Origin: Comamonas sp. lk | Lineage (GTDB): Bacteria; Pseudomonadota; Gammaproteobacteria; Burkholderiales; Burkholderiaceae_C | Assembly (NCBI GenBank): GCA_945901215.1 | Contig: CAMDKE010000216.1 | Location: 1 to 5,103, forward strand | Direction of reading: 5' to 3' | Length of the DNA stretch: 5,103 nucleotides | Shown here: one piece after another, positions 1 to 5,103 of the stretch | How positions within the stretch are numbered: position 1 is the stretch's first letter | Layout of the letters: each line of letters begins with the position of its first letter | Translations under genes and position numbers: made by a program | The notes under the pieces: generated by a model | The model's database searches: none | The model's input: the letters and a program-made list of their open reading frames with translations, nothing else | Told to the model about the DNA's origin: nothing

Positions 1-435
1 ATCAACCATAGAGCACTTGTCCAGCGGCACAGCATTCTCTGTTTCGTTTGCCGTGTACACAGGACCGGTCACCGCACCAGACTTCACCGCATCCAATGGG
101 CCGCAAGCGCGGAGATTGCCAACGGTCACGGAGCCCATGGGGCCTGCCAGGGAAATGGTGCCATCGCGGTCCGCAATGGCGGTTCCACGGCCGCGCATCG
201 TGAATCCACCGCGGGCGGTAGCAGACATGCCGCCGCCCAGATCTTCTTTCGCCGTCAGGTAGATGTCACCGTCGTGCATAGCCAAGCCTTGGGGGTGTGA
301 ACCATCTGTGGTGCTCACAACAGGGCTTTGCTGCCAACTAAAACCCAATTGGCCGCTAATGGTTGCTTGCGCGAATGCGGCGCCAGAGGTGGCCAAGCTT
401 GCAACAGCAGCCAATGCAATAAGCGTCTTTTTCAT
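1..435 (-). CDS. Porin A, general outer-membrane porin, N-terminal 145 codons (runs off left edge)
   Basis: Reading the minus strand from the ATG at 433-435 gives an uninterrupted frame of exactly 145 codons to the window edge. It begins MKKTLIALAAVASL and has a typical Sec signal peptide: KK N-region, hydrophobic core, cleavage expected after residue 22 (AFA|Q). The mature part contains porin-like strands such as EDLGGGMSATARGG (residues 64-77) and RGRGTAIADRDGT (81-93). Two cysteines at 111 and 141 may form a disulfide. The protein is closely related to porin B at 3233-4453, including the shared LDKCSMVD motif. Gram-negative porins form trimeric beta-barrel channels for small hydrophilic solutes in the outer membrane; the substrate cannot be read from the sequence. 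A Shine-Dalgarno GGAG nine bases upstream supports the start. The gene is divergent from coq7. Truncation is due to the window only. Confidence 0.88.
   Translation of the reverse strand, partial: MKKTLIALAAVASLATSGAAFAQATISGQLGFSWQQSPVVSTTDGSHPQGLAMHDGDIYLTAKEDLGGGMSATARGGFTMRGRGTAIADRDGTISLAGPMGSVTVGNLRACGPLDAVKSGAVTGPVYTANETENAVPLDKCSMVD
359..418 (-). repeat. Left copy of perfect 60-bp inverted repeat (in porin A signal peptide)
   Basis: Base-by-base comparison shows that the reverse complement of this block equals 3334-3393 with no mismatch over 60 bases. It spans the last base of codon 6 to the second base of codon 26 of porin A. This is the hydrophobic and C-terminal parts of the signal peptide plus the first mature residues. 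Just downstream the paralogues match at only 26 of 39 bases; on the start-codon side the match is no better than chance (4 of 17 ungapped). Such a sharply bounded identical block points to recent recombination or gene conversion rather than to selection on the protein. Confidence 0.95.
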
Positions 436-444
436 TTAAAAATT

Positions 445-448
445 CTCC
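445..448 (-). promoter_or_regulatory. Ribosome binding site of porin A
   Basis: On the minus strand the sequence reads CTGGAGAATTTTTAA-ATG, placing GGAG nine bases before the start codon. It fixes the start of porin A. It matters for comparison because porin B has no equivalent sequence before its reading frame. Confidence 0.7.
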
Positions 449-657
449 AGGTTGTACAAAAGGGCTTGAATCCAACCATTTGGATTTCAGTACCAACCTC
501 CGTTGAGGAAGTTGATTGCATTGCACCAGAGCGGAGTGGGTTTTGCAAAGGAAAGTATGCGGTGGGGGCTGCAAAGTCTTGCTTTTGTTGCCTCGGCGCA
601 ACAAATAGAGGCCTCTGGGGCATAGGTATGCGGGTTTACACCTGATCGTCACCGAAC

Positions 658-677
658 GGGGTGCGCCCTTACACCCC
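658..677. promoter_or_regulatory. Short inverted repeat upstream of coq7
   Basis: GGGGTG at 658-663 and CACCCC at 672-677 are perfect inverted 6-base arms around an 8-base spacer, ending 27 bases before the coq7 start. The position would suit an operator or a small 5'-UTR hairpin. No known regulator motif was recognised, and a six-base arm may be chance. Confidence 0.2.
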
Positions 678-704
678 GAGCCGCTACGCGGTAAGCTTCG
701 CCCC

Positions 705-1334
705 ATGACCTCTACCACCGATCGCCTTTTTTCTGCCGCCGACACGGCGCTTCGCACCCTATTTGCCACGCCGCGCGCCTCACGGGCCTGCCCCACGCTA
801 CCTGAGGGGCCGAGCGCGCTCAGTGAGGCTGAAAAGCAACAGTCGGCCGGCTTGATGCGGGTCAACCACGTGGGCGAGGTGTGTGCGCAGGCGCTGTACA
901 CCGCGCAAGCGCTGGCCACGTCGAATCCCGCTTTGCGGGCGCACTACACGGCCGCCTGCACAGAAGAGACGGACCACCTGGCCTGGACGGCGCAGCGCCT
1001 GCAAGAGCTGGGCGCACGCCCCTCGCTGCTCAACCCGCTGTGGTACGCCGGGGCGTTTGGCCTGGGGCTGGTGGCCGGGCGGCTGGGTGACGCCATCAGC
1101 CTGGGCTTTGTGGTGGAGACCGAAACCCAGGTGGGCGCGCACCTGAACAGCCATTTGCAGGCCTTGCCCGCAGGCGACCACGCCTCGCGCGCCATCGTGG
1201 CGCAGATGCGTGACGATGAGTTGCGCCACGCCGACACCGCCCGCAGCGCCGGGGCCGCCCCTTTACCCGCCCCAGTACAAGCAGCCATGCGCGCCATGGC
1301 CAAGGTGATGACGACGGTGGCGCAGCGGGTGTAA
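705..1334 (+). CDS. coq7: Coq7, demethoxyubiquinone hydroxylase (2-polyprenyl-3-methyl-6-methoxy-1,4-benzoquinone monooxygenase)
   Basis: This 209-residue protein is a carboxylate-bridged di-iron hydroxylase of ubiquinone biosynthesis. It performs the O2-dependent hydroxylation of demethoxyubiquinone, the penultimate step, at the inner face of the cytoplasmic membrane. Ligand motifs are visible in order: NHVGEVCAQ with Glu58, CTEETDHLAW with Glu88 and His91, VVETETQVGAHL with Glu140, and RDDELRHA with Glu172 and His175. Family signatures LNPLWYAGAFGLG (residues 109-121) and SRAIVAQM (161-168) are also present. The length fits bacterial Coq7, and all six expected ligands are retained, so it should be active. 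The ATG at 705 is the natural start; its upstream Shine-Dalgarno is weak. It is a core metabolic gene lying between accessory-looking genes and would be carried along in any inversion of 419-3333. Confidence 0.95.
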   Translation: MTSTTDRLFSAADTALRTLFATPRASRACPTLPEGPSALSEAEKQQSAGLMRVNHVGEVCAQALYTAQALATSNPALRAHYTAACTEETDHLAWTAQRLQELGARPSLLNPLWYAGAFGLGLVAGRLGDAISLGFVVETETQVGAHLNSHLQALPAGDHASRAIVAQMRDDELRHADTARSAGAAPLPAPVQAAMRAMAKVMTTVAQRV

Positions 1335-1339
1335 GACTT

Positions 1340-1356
1340 GCGCTCGCAAAGAGCGC
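1340..1356 (+). terminator. Weak hairpin after coq7
   Basis: GCGCTC (1340-1345) and GAGCGC (1351-1356) form a perfect six-base stem with a five-base loop, five bases after the coq7 stop. No T-run follows, so it is not a classical intrinsic terminator. It may still pause transcription or stabilise the 3' end between coq7 and the convergent gene downstream. Confidence 0.3.
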
Positions 1357-1388
1357 CCTGTACCAAAGCGATGGGTATTGGAGTGGGA

Positions 1389-1403
1389 GTTTAGTGACTA
1401 AAC
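1389..1403. repeat. 15-bp perfect palindrome at the end of the DUF1640-like gene
   Basis: GTTTAGTGACTAAAC has seven-base arms around one central base and overlaps the stop codon of the DUF1640-like gene (TTA at 1391-1393 on the plus strand). A palindrome of this size is expected by chance about once in three windows this long. It could be a protein-binding site or nothing. Confidence 0.25.
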
Positions 1404-1654
1404 ACTTTGGCCAAAATGGCCACGATGCCACCAATCACCAGGCCCTGCAGCCATTTGATCTGGGTCATTTCGGCTTTGATAACCGCCAGGCCGGTGCGCA
1501 GTGCCGATAACGCGCAATCCAGGTAATTGCGGGTGACGAGTTCGTCCTGAGTTTCCACGATCACACGCACCACAGCCTCAGCCTGTTCGGCAGTAAAGCC
1601 GGCTGTTTTGAGCTTGTCGGCAATGCGCAGCGAGTCAAAGGTGATGGTTGCCAT
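1391..1654 (-). CDS. DUF1640-like small protein, coiled coil with C-terminal membrane anchor
   Basis: This 87-residue protein starts MATITFDSLR. It has an N-terminal helical segment containing KLKTAGFTAEQAEAVVRVIVE (residues 14-34). A middle amphipathic stretch DELVTRNYLDCALSALRT (37-54) follows, then a hydrophobic helix of about 18 residues (roughly 68-85), ending at FSH. The order of AGFTxxQAEA, helical linker and a single C-terminal transmembrane helix resembles the DUF1640/CCDC90-like family, whose bacterial role is not established. It would sit in the inner membrane with its helical part in the cytoplasm or periplasm. It lies 53 bases downstream of the recombinase on the same strand and could be cotranscribed, though no strong Shine-Dalgarno is visible. 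Its gene converges with coq7. Family assignment is from pattern memory only. Confidence 0.72.
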   Translation of the reverse strand: MATITFDSLRIADKLKTAGFTAEQAEAVVRVIVETQDELVTRNYLDCALSALRTGLAVIKAEMTQIKWLQGLVIGGIVAILAKVFSH

Positions 1655-1707
1655 GGCTCGGATCTACCGCAATCAGCCGCCTGTGCCAATAAAAATCACT
1701 CCTTGGA

Positions 1708-3048
1708 TCACGCCTTGGCCTTGCGCGTACGCCTGCTTTGCAGCAGCGCGATGTTTTGCTCGCCGGTGACGGTGCTGGCGTAGTAGGTGTTGATCACGTC
1801 TACGCTGGTGCGGGCGTTGCGCGCCAGGGTGAGCAGGCCTATGCCCTGGCCGTAGAGCAGCCTGAATGTGATGGACGAGTGGCGAAAGCTGTACATGCTG
1901 CGCGCTTGGCCGTGGGCGCCGTCTTTGAGCCCGGTCAGGCCCAGCACCCAGTTGAGGTGAAAGCTCAGCACCGCCAGCATGTAGTCGCGGTCGCGCAGCT
2001 GGGGCATAAACAGGTAGTCGTCGGGCTTGGCCAGGCCAAGGCCGGCCTTGTTTTTGACGATTTGCTGGTAAACGCGCACCGCCGGGAACAGGGTGACGAT
2101 GGGCTTGCCGTGGCTTTTGGTCTCGGGCAGGGTCAGGCGCAGGTAGGTGTGGTCGCCGCGCACGATCTCTACGTGCTTGTGCTTGAGGGTTTTGAGATCG
2201 CTGGGGCGGATAAAGCCATTCACCATAAAGCCAATGGCCCAGGCCAGGTCCGGTGGCATGAGTTGTTGTTTAAGCCGCACCTTGTACTTGATGCGAATTT
2301 CGGCGCCGCTGTCGGGGTGGCGCACGCCGCGCAGGCTGCGCGCCTTGCGGATGATGCAGCGGTATTCGGTGGGCGTAAACGCCCCGCGCGACCTGGTGAG
2401 CACCTTGACTTTGGGGAAATCGGGCAAGGCCTCCAGGTGGCCGGCCGAGACGGCGTGGCGCAGCACCTTGCGTGTGGCCACCAGGTACTGGCTGATGGTG
2501 GTGGTGGAATGCCGCTCACTCATGAAATTGATGAAGTCGAGCAGGCTTTGGTAGCTCACGGCCGAGGGCGGCGCGGCGCCCCAGCGCGGCAAGATGTAGG
2601 AGTCGAGCCGGTTGCGCAGCACCTGCAAGCTGCCCAGCGTCCATTCGCCGCGGCCCACGCGCCCCTCTTCGTTGGCAAACATCTGGGCCGCCAGGGTGCC
2701 AAAGCTCACGGCGGCGGCGACCTGGGGCGCATGGGGCGCGCGGGCCTGGCCTGCGCCCGTGCCGCCTGAGACGCCTTGGTAGTTTTCGGCCAGCCACTCT
2801 TCGTAAACGGTGCGCGCAAAGCTTAGCGCCTGGCGCAGGTTTTGGGTTTTGGTGCTGCGCCGGTAGGTGCGCCCGGCAATCCAGCAGCGCACTTGCCAGT
2901 ATTTGCTGGCCTGCATTTTGTACAGGCACAGCTTGTCCGGATAGCCCGGCACGCGGGTAATGGTGGACGGAATGGGCACCGTGCGCTCGCGTTGGGCAAC
3001 GGCCGTGTCGTCATTGGCCGCAGCGCGCGCCATGTCAATGACGTGCAT
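1708..3048 (-). CDS. Tyrosine recombinase / site-specific integrase
   Basis: The protein has 446 residues from the ATG at 3046-3048. The frame extends to a TTG at 3093, and an ATG at 3033 is also possible; no clear Shine-Dalgarno decides. An N-terminal part contains YWQVRCWIAGRTYRRSTKT. A core-binding helical domain follows at about residues 115-205, with the catalytic domain from about 225 to the end. Visible catalytic residues are Arg281 (NGFIRPSDLKTL), Lys311 (ETKSHGK), Arg389 with His390 (YSFRHSSIT) and the nucleophile Tyr423 (VINTYYAS). The usual first His of HxxR is Tyr386, a variation seen in some integrases. The second-box His is not obvious (NARTSV). Such enzymes cut and rejoin DNA at paired sites for integration, excision or inversion. 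No phage, plasmid-transfer or excisionase genes are beside it, so it appears solitary. Confidence 0.9.
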   Translation of the reverse strand: MHVIDMARAAANDDTAVAQRERTVPIPSTITRVPGYPDKLCLYKMQASKYWQVRCWIAGRTYRRSTKTQNLRQALSFARTVYEEWLAENYQGVSGGTGAGQARAPHAPQVAAAVSFGTLAAQMFANEEGRVGRGEWTLGSLQVLRNRLDSYILPRWGAAPPSAVSYQSLLDFINFMSERHSTTTISQYLVATRKVLRHAVSAGHLEALPDFPKVKVLTRSRGAFTPTEYRCIIRKARSLRGVRHPDSGAEIRIKYKVRLKQQLMPPDLAWAIGFMVNGFIRPSDLKTLKHKHVEIVRGDHTYLRLTLPETKSHGKPIVTLFPAVRVYQQIVKNKAGLGLAKPDDYLFMPQLRDRDYMLAVLSFHLNWVLGLTGLKDGAHGQARSMYSFRHSSITFRLLYGQGIGLLTLARNARTSVDVINTYYASTVTGEQNIALLQSRRTRKAKA

Positions 3049-3232
3049 CAGCACCAATAAACGGGGAGTTGTACAGCGGCACCCGGGCCCCAACAGGCAT
3101 CTGGCCGACCTAGTCGCACAGCAGCCGGGCGTAACCGGCCCCCTCTGTAAGCGGCGACAAACCGAGTTTTAAATTTACCGATTTTTTTCCCGGAACGAAG
3201 GGCACAAATCACCCTAAAAAGTTGTATAGCCG
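3049..3232. other. Intergenic region upstream of the recombinase and porin B
   Basis: The first part is GC-rich and presumably carries the recombinase promoter on the minus strand. From about 3160 the base composition becomes clearly AT-rich, with several T and A runs. No gene is supported here. No convincing -10/-35 pair reading toward porin B was found. The AT-rich character continues through the porin B leader until the 60-bp repeat at 3334. Confidence 0.5.
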
Positions 3233-3248
3233 TTGCTATCCAACTTTT
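3217..3248. repeat. 32-bp dyad just upstream of porin B
   Basis: AAAAGTTGTATAGC (3217-3230) and GCTATCCAACTTTT (3235-3248) are inverted 14-base arms with one mismatched pair (3225 against 3240) around the loop CGTT. This far exceeds chance. Its size and symmetry fit a recombinase-binding core or operator. As RNA it would make a stem with A-rich and U-rich ends, so a bidirectional terminator insulating porin B is also possible. No second copy was found in the window. Confidence 0.75.
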
Positions 3249-4453
3249 ATCTGCGTATTTTTTCATTCAATTTAGTCACCTCCATTGGGCGAAAACTTGG
3301 TTTTTTTGCCAAAAACATAATTTTATTCTTGTCTGCATTGGCTGCTGTTGCAAGCTTGGCCACCTCTGGCGCCGCATTCGCGCAAGCAACCATCAGCGGG
3401 AACTTCGGCATGAGCTGGCAGCAGGACCCAAAATTTGGGGCAGGCGGCTCCCATACGCAAGGTCTTCGCGTTCAAGACGGTGAAATCTATGTGAGCGCTA
3501 CTGAAGATCTGGGCGGCGGCATGTCGGCCACCGCTCGCGGCGGTCTGACGATTCGCGGTCGCGGCACAGCTATTGCTGACCGTGACGGTACCGTGACTTT
3601 GATGGGGCCGTTTGGAGCCCTAACTGCCGGCTCGGTACGGAGCTGCGGCAACTTGGTGACGGTTCAATCCGGTGTCGTTACTGGCACACGATATAGCGGC
3701 AACGAAGACGTAAACGAGGTCCCATTGGACAAGTGCTCCATGGTCGACGTTGTTACTCTGGCAATTCCCGTGGGGCCAGTCATGCTAACCGGCACTTATG
3801 GCGAGTTTGGTGGCACTGTCACCTACCCGGGAGCCAACGCAGCCATCACCGGAACCCCCACCGCAGCCCCCACCAGTGGAGCAGGAAACACCACAGGCAT
3901 CACGTTTACCGACCTGCAAGGCGTCTACAAGGCGGGCCCATTGATGTTGGGAGCGAATTCCACATTTTTTGGTGCAGTCGGCGCCCTCAAAATTGTCGAT
4001 GGCATGGTGCGTACACGTGTCTTCGGCAGCTATGACGCAGGCGTCGCAAAATTTGGTTTGGGCTACCAAGTCAAGACTGGCGGCGCGGCTGACCAATATG
4101 TTGCCAGCGTGGCAGTTCCCAGGGGTAACGCCACCTTTGGCCTGGACTACACCGCGCGTGCGGGACAGGGCGTGTTTGATGGCGGTGCGGCTGGCGCGGG
4201 AGCAGCTTATACGCTGAGCTCGGCACGCGACGGGGACAAGGCCAGCTCGTCTTTGGGCGTGGGCATGACCTACAGCTTTAGCAAGACAACCACCGTTAAC
4301 GCCAGCTACATCACATATACAGATGCGGGCGCCAACAGTAAGTTTTCTAAGGGAACGGACTTATCTGCGGCGGGTATCAATACCCTCAATGCCGCGGGCA
4401 CCGCCGCGATCCTCGACACCGAATACCGCATCCGTTTGATGAAGGCTTTCTAA
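3233..4453 (+). CDS. Porin B, full mature domain but no proper start codon (probably silent in this orientation)
   Basis: The frame is open from just after a stop at 3227-3229 and ends at 4453 with IRLMKAF, the terminal Phe typical of outer-membrane barrels. From the expected cleavage site (AFA|Q) the mature part has 356 residues, a normal porin length with no internal stop. It is a paralogue of porin A, sharing EDLGGGMSATARGG, RGRGTAIADRDGT and LDKCSMVD, with cysteines 30 residues apart in both. There is no in-frame ATG before the mature domain. The first possible start is a TTG at 3233, inside the loop of the 3217-3248 dyad and without a Shine-Dalgarno. The expected MKKTLI is replaced by an AT-rich leader (KNIILFLS) up to the 60-bp repeat. 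An unrecognised non-ATG start cannot be excluded. Coordinates give the longest open frame; translation from 3233 is doubtful. Confidence 0.75.
   Translation: MLSNFYLRIFSFNLVTSIGRKLGFFAKNIILFLSALAAVASLATSGAAFAQATISGNFGMSWQQDPKFGAGGSHTQGLRVQDGEIYVSATEDLGGGMSATARGGLTIRGRGTAIADRDGTVTLMGPFGALTAGSVRSCGNLVTVQSGVVTGTRYSGNEDVNEVPLDKCSMVDVVTLAIPVGPVMLTGTYGEFGGTVTYPGANAAITGTPTAAPTSGAGNTTGITFTDLQGVYKAGPLMLGANSTFFGAVGALKIVDGMVRTRVFGSYDAGVAKFGLGYQVKTGGAADQYVASVAVPRGNATFGLDYTARAGQGVFDGGAAGAGAAYTLSSARDGDKASSSLGVGMTYSFSKTTTVNASYITYTDAGANSKFSKGTDLSAAGINTLNAAGTAAILDTEYRIRLMKAF
3334..3393 (+). repeat. Right copy of perfect 60-bp inverted repeat (in porin B signal peptide)
   Basis: Identical over 60 bases to the reverse complement of 359-418. 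It begins TGCATTGGCTGCTG and ends GCAAGCAACCAT. It lies in the same reading frame and at the same protein position as in porin A, so a crossover anywhere inside it gives seamless in-frame porin fusions. Confidence 0.95.
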
Positions 4454-4572
4454 GCATTTGCTGACATCAGTCGGTTTACCTCGTTCTGTACGAACAAGCT
4501 GGCTCAAGAGTCTTTTCCAAAAGATACCTGGGTCAGCTTTATTTTTGAACTTTTCAATTTAGGAATTAAGAA
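4454..4572 (+). other. Intergenic region between porin B and porin C
   Basis: This 119-bp gap holds the leader of porin C and presumably its promoter, though no clear sigma-70 pair was seen. A small dyad, TCTTTT-CC-AAAAGA at 4511-4524, is present but its loop is too short for a good hairpin. No strong intrinsic terminator follows porin B. Confidence 0.35.
4561..4564 (+). promoter_or_regulatory. Ribosome binding site of porin C
   Basis: AGGA ends eight bases before the ATG at 4573 in the context TTTAGGAATTAAGAA-ATG. It supports that start and shows that the third porin, unlike porin B, has normal initiation signals. Confidence 0.65.
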
Positions 4573-5103
4573 ATGAAAAAAACTCTCATTGCTATTGCTG
4601 CCATAGCAGCCATGGGCGCCGCTTCGGCACAAGTCTCTGTGAGCGGTAAGCTCGACGTTGGCGCTTCTGGCACCGGCAGCACCGGCGGGTCAGTTAAGAG
4701 CGGCGTATGGGAAACTAGCCGTTTAATTCTGTCAGGCAACCAAGACTTTGTCGATGCCATGAAAGGCGGTGTTTACCTTGAAGGCGGATTCGGTGGCGAC
4801 ACCTCTACCGCTAGCTTTAGCGGTTTTGGTAGGCAAGCCTACGTTAGCTTGTCTGGCGGCTTAGGTAAAGTCGATCTGGGTGCATTCTGGAGCCCTATTG
4901 ACACCGCGCTGTATTACAGCGACGCCATGGAATACAACGGCTTCAGCACTATGTACGCCGGCGTAGACACTGGTAACAACGGTCAAGCCAACGTTGCTGG
5001 CGCAATTCAGTACACGTCCCCCACGGCTGGCGGCTTTACGTTGCAGGCTGTTACCGCACCTAACGGCGGTGCTGCTACTAACCAAAACTACGGTGGTGCT
5101 GGC
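4573..5103 (+). CDS. Porin C, general Gram-negative porin, N-terminal 177 codons (runs off right edge)
   Basis: The protein begins MKKTLIAIAAIAAMGAASA and has a clear Sec signal peptide with cleavage expected after residue 19 (ASA|Q). The mature part shows classic Burkholderiales porin strands. These are VSVSGKLDVG (21-30), SRLILSGNQDF (49-59), KGGVYLEGGFGGDTS (64-78) and FGRQAYVSLSGGLGKVDLGAF (85-105), corresponding to the usual SRxGxxGxEDLGxGLKAxFxLExGF and RxAYVGLxGxFGxVxxGR pattern. It is more canonical than porins A and B and belongs to a different subgroup. It would form a trimeric diffusion channel in the outer membrane. The frame is open to the window end with no defect. It lies 119 bases downstream of porin B on the same strand, with its own ribosome binding site and probably its own promoter. 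Confidence 0.93.
   Translation, partial: MKKTLIAIAAIAAMGAASAQVSVSGKLDVGASGTGSTGGSVKSGVWETSRLILSGNQDFVDAMKGGVYLEGGFGGDTSTASFSGFGRQAYVSLSGGLGKVDLGAFWSPIDTALYYSDAMEYNGFSTMYAGVDTGNNGQANVAGAIQYTSPTAGGFTLQAVTAPNGGAATNQNYGGAG

Larger units (their letters stand above)
436..704. promoter_or_regulatory. Divergent promoter region between porin A and coq7
   Basis: Porin A and coq7 are transcribed away from each other, so this region must hold both promoters. On the minus strand, TTGCAA (543-548) and TGCAAT (520-525) are separated by 17 bases and could be a weak -35/-10 pair for porin A, each matching four of six consensus bases. No convincing sigma-70 pair was found for coq7. Open frames crossing this region look like shadows: they show no recognizable protein and overlap porin A or coq7 antisense. 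Confidence 0.4.
419..3333. other. Candidate invertible segment bounded by the 60-bp inverted repeats
   Basis: This 2915-bp segment lies between the two perfect inverted repeats. It contains the porin A start codon, ribosome binding site and promoter region, coq7, the DUF1640-like gene, the tyrosine recombinase and the start-less leader of porin B. Crossover in the repeats would invert it without breaking any reading frame. It would put MKKTLI and the porin A expression signals in frame onto the porin B mature sequence, and put the defective leader in front of porin A. The geometry is seen directly; that inversion happens is inference. Confidence 0.45.

Noticed and set aside
328..645. Plus-strand open frame of 105 codons
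   Set aside because: It covers the porin A start and promoter in antisense and has a Cys-rich, non-homologous composition, so it is best read as chance.
356..919. Minus-strand open frame of 187 codons across the porin A-coq7 gap
   Set aside because: It overlaps the 5' end of coq7 in antisense and the porin A start region in another frame, and resembles no protein family.
1738..2769. Long open frame of 343 codons on the plus strand
   Set aside because: It lies antisense to the recombinase, has a low-complexity composition rich in Ala, Gly, Val and His typical of a GC-rich shadow frame, and shows no recognisable domain.
1691..3212. Possible att direct repeat flanking the recombinase (AAATCAC near 1693 and near 3206)
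   Set aside because: Only seven bases match and the flanks diverge, which is within chance for this length of sequence.
3838..3885. Apparent Pro/Thr/Ala repeat in porin B (codons for PTAAPTSGAG)
   Set aside because: It is short low-complexity loop sequence without a regular repeat unit and is ordinary for a porin surface loop.
4482..4494. Possible terminator GTTC-TGTAC-GAAC after porin B
   Set aside because: The stem is only four base pairs and no T-run follows.

Overview
The window looks like the chromosome of a betaproteobacterium, most likely order Burkholderiales and plausibly family Comamonadaceae. The grounds are a bacterial Coq7 of the 2-polyprenyl-3-methyl-6-methoxy-1,4-benzoquinone monooxygenase type, several porins of the Burkholderiales general-porin style with MKKTLIA-type signal peptides, and moderately high GC coding sequence. 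This placement is an inference from gene types. No rRNA, tRNA or CRISPR array was seen.

Layout from left to right. Porin A occupies 1-435 on the minus strand; its N-terminal 145 codons are visible and it runs off the left edge. A divergent intergenic region of about 270 bp separates it from coq7 (705-1334, plus). A small membrane-anchored DUF1640-like protein (1391-1654, minus) and a tyrosine recombinase (1708-3048, minus) follow on the opposite strand. An AT-rich stretch with a strong dyad at 3217-3248 leads into porin B (up to 4453, plus). Porin C starts at 4573 (plus) and runs off the right edge.

The most notable structure is the relation between porins A and B. They are paralogues in inverted orientation, and they share a perfect 60-bp block (359-418 inverted against 3334-3393). 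It covers the hydrophobic and C-terminal parts of the signal peptide and the first mature residues. Just downstream, identity falls to about two thirds (26 of 39 bases), and upstream of the block it falls to chance. Porin A has a proper ATG, a Shine-Dalgarno sequence and a charged N-region. Porin B has an intact mature domain but no ATG, no visible ribosome binding site and an abnormal N-terminus.

A crossover between the two inverted blocks would invert the 2.9-kb segment 419-3333. It would move porin A's promoter, ribosome binding site and start codon exactly in frame onto porin B, and silence porin A. The segment carries a recombinase gene. The arrangement is therefore a candidate two-state porin switch, with porin A ON and porin B OFF in this assembly. 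The sequence shows the architecture; inversion itself, and any part played by the recombinase, are hypotheses. Gene conversion, an old one-way rearrangement or a misassembly at the repeat are the main alternatives.
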